Below are positions 62,144 through 64,000 of a stretch of DNA of 64,000 bases, in pieces (the stretch's first letter is position 1; the number at the start of each line of letters is the position of its first letter). Made by a program: the position numbers and the translations under genes. The notes under the pieces are model-generated. The model saw nothing but the letters and a program-made list of their open reading frames with translations. It searched no databases and had not been told where the DNA came from. The DNA is from CAYTZH01 sp964442285 (GTDB lineage: Bacteria; Myxococcota_A; UBA9160; JAFDET01), in contig CAYTZH010000012.1 of NCBI GenBank assembly GCA_964442285.1, positions 1 to 64,000 on the forward strand, in the 5' to 3' direction.

Positions 62144-62755
62144 CTACGCCGTCGCCGCGGCGAGCTCGGCATGGGCGAAGTCGATGAGCCGCTCCCGACG
62201 CCGCGCCTCGGACGCGGGATCGGGCAGCACCAGGGCGCCGAGGGCGGCGCCTTGCAGCGCATCGAGCACGGTGTCGACGGCGTCCGCGAAGCGCGGGCGC
62301 TCGGACGCCTCGGGGAACAGGGCGCGCGCCTCCCGCTGGAGGTTCTCGCGATGGCGCGCGAGCACCGCCGCCAGGGCGCCATGGAGCTCCGGGTCGGTGC
62401 GGGCCGCGGCGTAGAGCTCGAACACCATGCCCAGCCGCGGGTCGGCGAAGACCCCGGCCAGCGCGTGCACCGCGCCGGCCACCCGGTCCTCCTGCTCGTC
62501 GATGGCGGCGAAGCCGCGTCGGAAGTCGTCCACGAGCCGGGCGAACAGGTGCTCGATCGTGGCCGCCAGGAGCGCGGTCTTGCTGGGGAAGTGCTTGAAC
62601 AACGCGCCCTGGGACGTGCCCGCCCGCCGGCAGACCTCGGGGGTGCTGGTGCCGGACAGGCCGCGGGCCACCAGGGTCTCGACCGCAGCATCGAGCAGGC
62701 GCCGGTGGGTGGCGAGGCTGCGGGCCTGCTGGGGCTGTCGGAGCGGCGCTGCCAT
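62144..62755 (-). CDS. TetR-family transcriptional regulator
   Basis: 203 residues. The N-terminal HTH reads TLVARGLSGTSTPEVCRRAG TSQGALFKHF with a space to mark the turn (usual GVSxxxLYxHF pattern), followed by a ligand domain (AVHALAGVFADPRLGMVFEL). It is transcribed from TTGTCA (62785-62790)-17 bases-TAGTCT (62762-62767), whose -35 box lies inside an 18-bp operator palindrome, and the ATG follows TAGTCT by six bases (leaderless). It likely represses itself, the downstream hydroxylase and perhaps the divergent DUF1538 genes; ligand possibly a lipid. Confidence 0.9.
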   Translation of the reverse strand: MAAPLRQPQQARSLATHRRLLDAAVETLVARGLSGTSTPEVCRRAGTSQGALFKHFPSKTALLAATIEHLFARLVDDFRRGFAAIDEQEDRVAGAVHALAGVFADPRLGMVFELYAAARTDPELHGALAAVLARHRENLQREARALFPEASERPRFADAVDTVLDALQGAALGALVLPDPASEARRRERLIDFAHAELAAATA

Positions 62756-62780
62756 GGGCCGAGACTAGGAGATCTGGAAA

Positions 62781-62798
62781 AAAGTGACAAGTCACTTT
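62781..62798. promoter_or_regulatory. TetR operator palindrome
   Basis: AAAGTGACAAGTCACTTT, two 8-bp arms around AA, a typical TetR-family operator. It overlaps the -35 box of the tetR promoter and lies about 80 bases upstream of the divergent DUF1538 start. Confidence 0.75.
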
Positions 62799-62876
62799 CT
62801 TTTTTTCCTGGACGAATCCGGGTCCCTGCGCGACGCTGCGCGTGGACGGCGCGCTAGAGGGGGGGTTGCGAGTCTC

Positions 62877-63614
62877 GTGTTGGCCTGGCTGACGGCGTTC
62901 CTGCGCCTGGTGTCCGGGAGCGCTCGCGACCTCGCCTTCATCGCGCTGGTCATCGCGTTCTTCCAGCTCGGCGTGCTGCGCCAGCCGATCCCGAACCTGG
63001 GCGAGGTCCTCGTGGGGCTCGCGTTCGTGGTCCTGGGCCTCGCCCTGTTCGTGCGAGGCCTCGAGCTGGGCCTCTTCCCACTCGGCGAGAGCATGGCCAA
63101 CGCCCTGGCCCGCAAGGGCTCGCTGGCCTGGCTGCTGGCCTTCGCCTTCGCCCTGGGCTTCGGCACCACCGCCGCCGAGCCGGCGCTCACCGTGATCGCC
63201 GCCGAGGCCTCGGAGGTCGCGGCCCGGGCAGGGGCCATCGCGGACACGGAGGCGGGCCGGTCGCGCTACGCCCTCGGGCTGCGCTTCACCGTGGCCCTGT
63301 CGGTGGGCGGCGCCATCGTGCTCGGGGTGTGGCGCATCCTCGCAGGCTGGCCGATCCACCTGATGATCGCGGCCGGCTACGTGCTGGTCGTCGTGATGAC
63401 CTCGATGGCGCCCCAGGAGATCGTCGGCATCGCCTACGACTCCGGCGGCATCACCACGTCGACCATCACCGTGCCGCTCGTGACGGCCCTGGGCGTGGGC
63501 CTGGCCTCGTCCATCGAGGGCCGCAACCCGGTCGCCGACGGGTTCGGCCTGATCGCCTTCGCCTCCCTCACGCCCATGATCTTCGTCATGGTCTACGGGA
63601 TGCTCCTCTCGTGA
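62877..63614 (+). CDS. DUF1538 family membrane protein, first copy
   Basis: 245 residues with about seven transmembrane helices. The GTG at 62877 is chosen; the frame is open further up, but that part would translate the TetR operator. TTG at 62880 is also possible. Family features are the repeated PxxGExxxG and GTTxAEPALxV segments, here FPLGESMANALA and LGFGTTAAEPALTVIAAEA, and MTSMAPQEIVGIAYDSGGITT. DUF1538 proteins are membrane proteins of unknown transport function and often occur as pairs or fusions; a second copy follows 22 bases later. Confidence 0.85.
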   Translation: MLAWLTAFLRLVSGSARDLAFIALVIAFFQLGVLRQPIPNLGEVLVGLAFVVLGLALFVRGLELGLFPLGESMANALARKGSLAWLLAFAFALGFGTTAAEPALTVIAAEASEVAARAGAIADTEAGRSRYALGLRFTVALSVGGAIVLGVWRILAGWPIHLMIAAGYVLVVVMTSMAPQEIVGIAYDSGGITTSTITVPLVTALGVGLASSIEGRNPVADGFGLIAFASLTPMIFVMVYGMLLS

Positions 63615-63636
63615 GCGCCCGCGGGATGCGCCCCTC

Positions 63637-64000
63637 GTGAGCTTCGCGCGCGAGGTGCTGGCCGTGCTGCTGTCGACGGTGCGGGACGTCCTCCCGCTGG
63701 CGGCGATCCTGATCGCCTTCCAGCTCTTCGTGCTCCGGGAGCGGCTCCCCAACGCCCGTCGCCTCTTCCTGGGCTTCGCCTACGTGCTCGCGGGTCTCGC
63801 CCTGTTCATCATGGGTCTCGAGCAGGCGATCTTTCCCCTGGGCCGGACCATGGCCGCGCAGTTCACCGCGCCCGAGCTGCTCGGCGCGGGCAGCGGGAAT
63901 CCCGCCGCCTACGTCTGGCTCTACGCGTTCAGCTTCGCCATCGGCTTCGGCACCACCATGGCCGAGCCTTCGCTCATCGCCGTCGCGATCAAGGCCCGGG
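63637..64000 (+). CDS. DUF1538 family membrane protein, second copy (cut by window end)
   Basis: 121 residues visible: VLAVLLSTVRDVLPLAAILI, then FPLGRTMAAQFTAPELLG and IGFGTTMAEPSLIAVAIKA, parallel to the first copy (FPLGESMANALA, FGTTAAEPALTVIAA). The GTG at 63637 follows the first gene closely, so the two are co-transcribed and likely form a heteromeric complex. The remainder lies outside the window. Confidence 0.85.
   Translation, partial: MSFAREVLAVLLSTVRDVLPLAAILIAFQLFVLRERLPNARRLFLGFAYVLAGLALFIMGLEQAIFPLGRTMAAQFTAPELLGAGSGNPAAYVWLYAFSFAIGFGTTMAEPSLIAVAIKAR

Noticed and set aside
62784..62876. N-terminal extension of the first DUF1538 protein
   Set aside because: The frame is open but would translate the TetR operator and a low-quality stretch; the family domain begins at about 62877.

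Overview
The window is about 64 kb of very GC-rich DNA (third codon positions almost all G or C) that is densely packed with genes on both strands. It comes from a Gram-negative, respiring, fatty-acid-using bacterium. Evidence for this is kdsB (Kdo-type lipopolysaccharide), outer-membrane DUF1302/DUF1329 proteins, a complete alternative complex III (actABCDEF), beta-oxidation genes and many lipoproteins. The mix of ACIII, DUF1302/DUF1329, PAC2, arginine decarboxylase and acyl-CoA genes fits a Deltaproteobacteria/Myxococcota- or Binatota-like lineage. That placement is an inference from gene content. No rRNA, tRNA, phage, transposase, integrase or CRISPR array was seen; the region reads as ordinary chromosome.

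Layout. 1-7.6 kb: the N-terminal part of a DUF1302 protein, xthA, speA, hisS, an FG-GAP lipoprotein, and an overlapping HIT/nucleoside phosphorylase pair. 7.7-15.8 kb: topoisomerase III with a histone-H1-like tail, then a giant DUF1302 protein convergent with a DUF1329 protein. 15.8-19.0 kb: a two-component system translationally coupled to a CBS protein, then PAC2 and Trm112. 19-22.6 kb: a thiolase plus two acyl-CoA dehydrogenases. 23-30.6 kb: the ACIII operon, a quinol-to-cytochrome-c/oxidase electron-transfer complex, without an adjacent terminal oxidase. 30.6-41.3 kb: rhomboid-TPR protease, purU with a metal-site-less beta-lactamase-fold protein, a structured intergenic region, acyl-CoA synthetase, and a coupled run kdsB-nicO-cyclase-MFS/spermidine-synthase-like. 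41.3-47 kb: an orphan ParA-like ATPase, a phosphofructokinase with PPi-type residues, SDR, enoyl-CoA hydratase, a DUF885 peptidase and TraB/GumN. 47.9-57.2 kb: a heterodimeric ABC exporter, TrkA, an SH3-domain protein, a GPH-type transporter and a His-rich membrane protein. 57.2-64 kb: a phosphoesterase, a CBS protein, a DsrE-like/ArsR/heme (DUF3365) cluster, a TetR-controlled membrane hydroxylase, and tandem DUF1538 proteins cut by the window end.

The most unusual signals are these: an ArsR gene whose only plausible start is ATC behind a perfect Shine-Dalgarno; a 29-bp tandem repeat that creates a chain of coupled 10-codon mini-ORFs between nicO and a cyclase gene; a long near-perfect hairpin and a separate terminator-ended structured RNA candidate in the purU/acyl-CoA synthetase gap; and a recurring TANNNT box 6-7 nt before start codons (four genes) that suggests leaderless transcripts. 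Others are a metallo-beta-lactamase fold that has lost its HxHxDH motif, and a TraB gene that reads 195 bp antisense into an ABC exporter gene.
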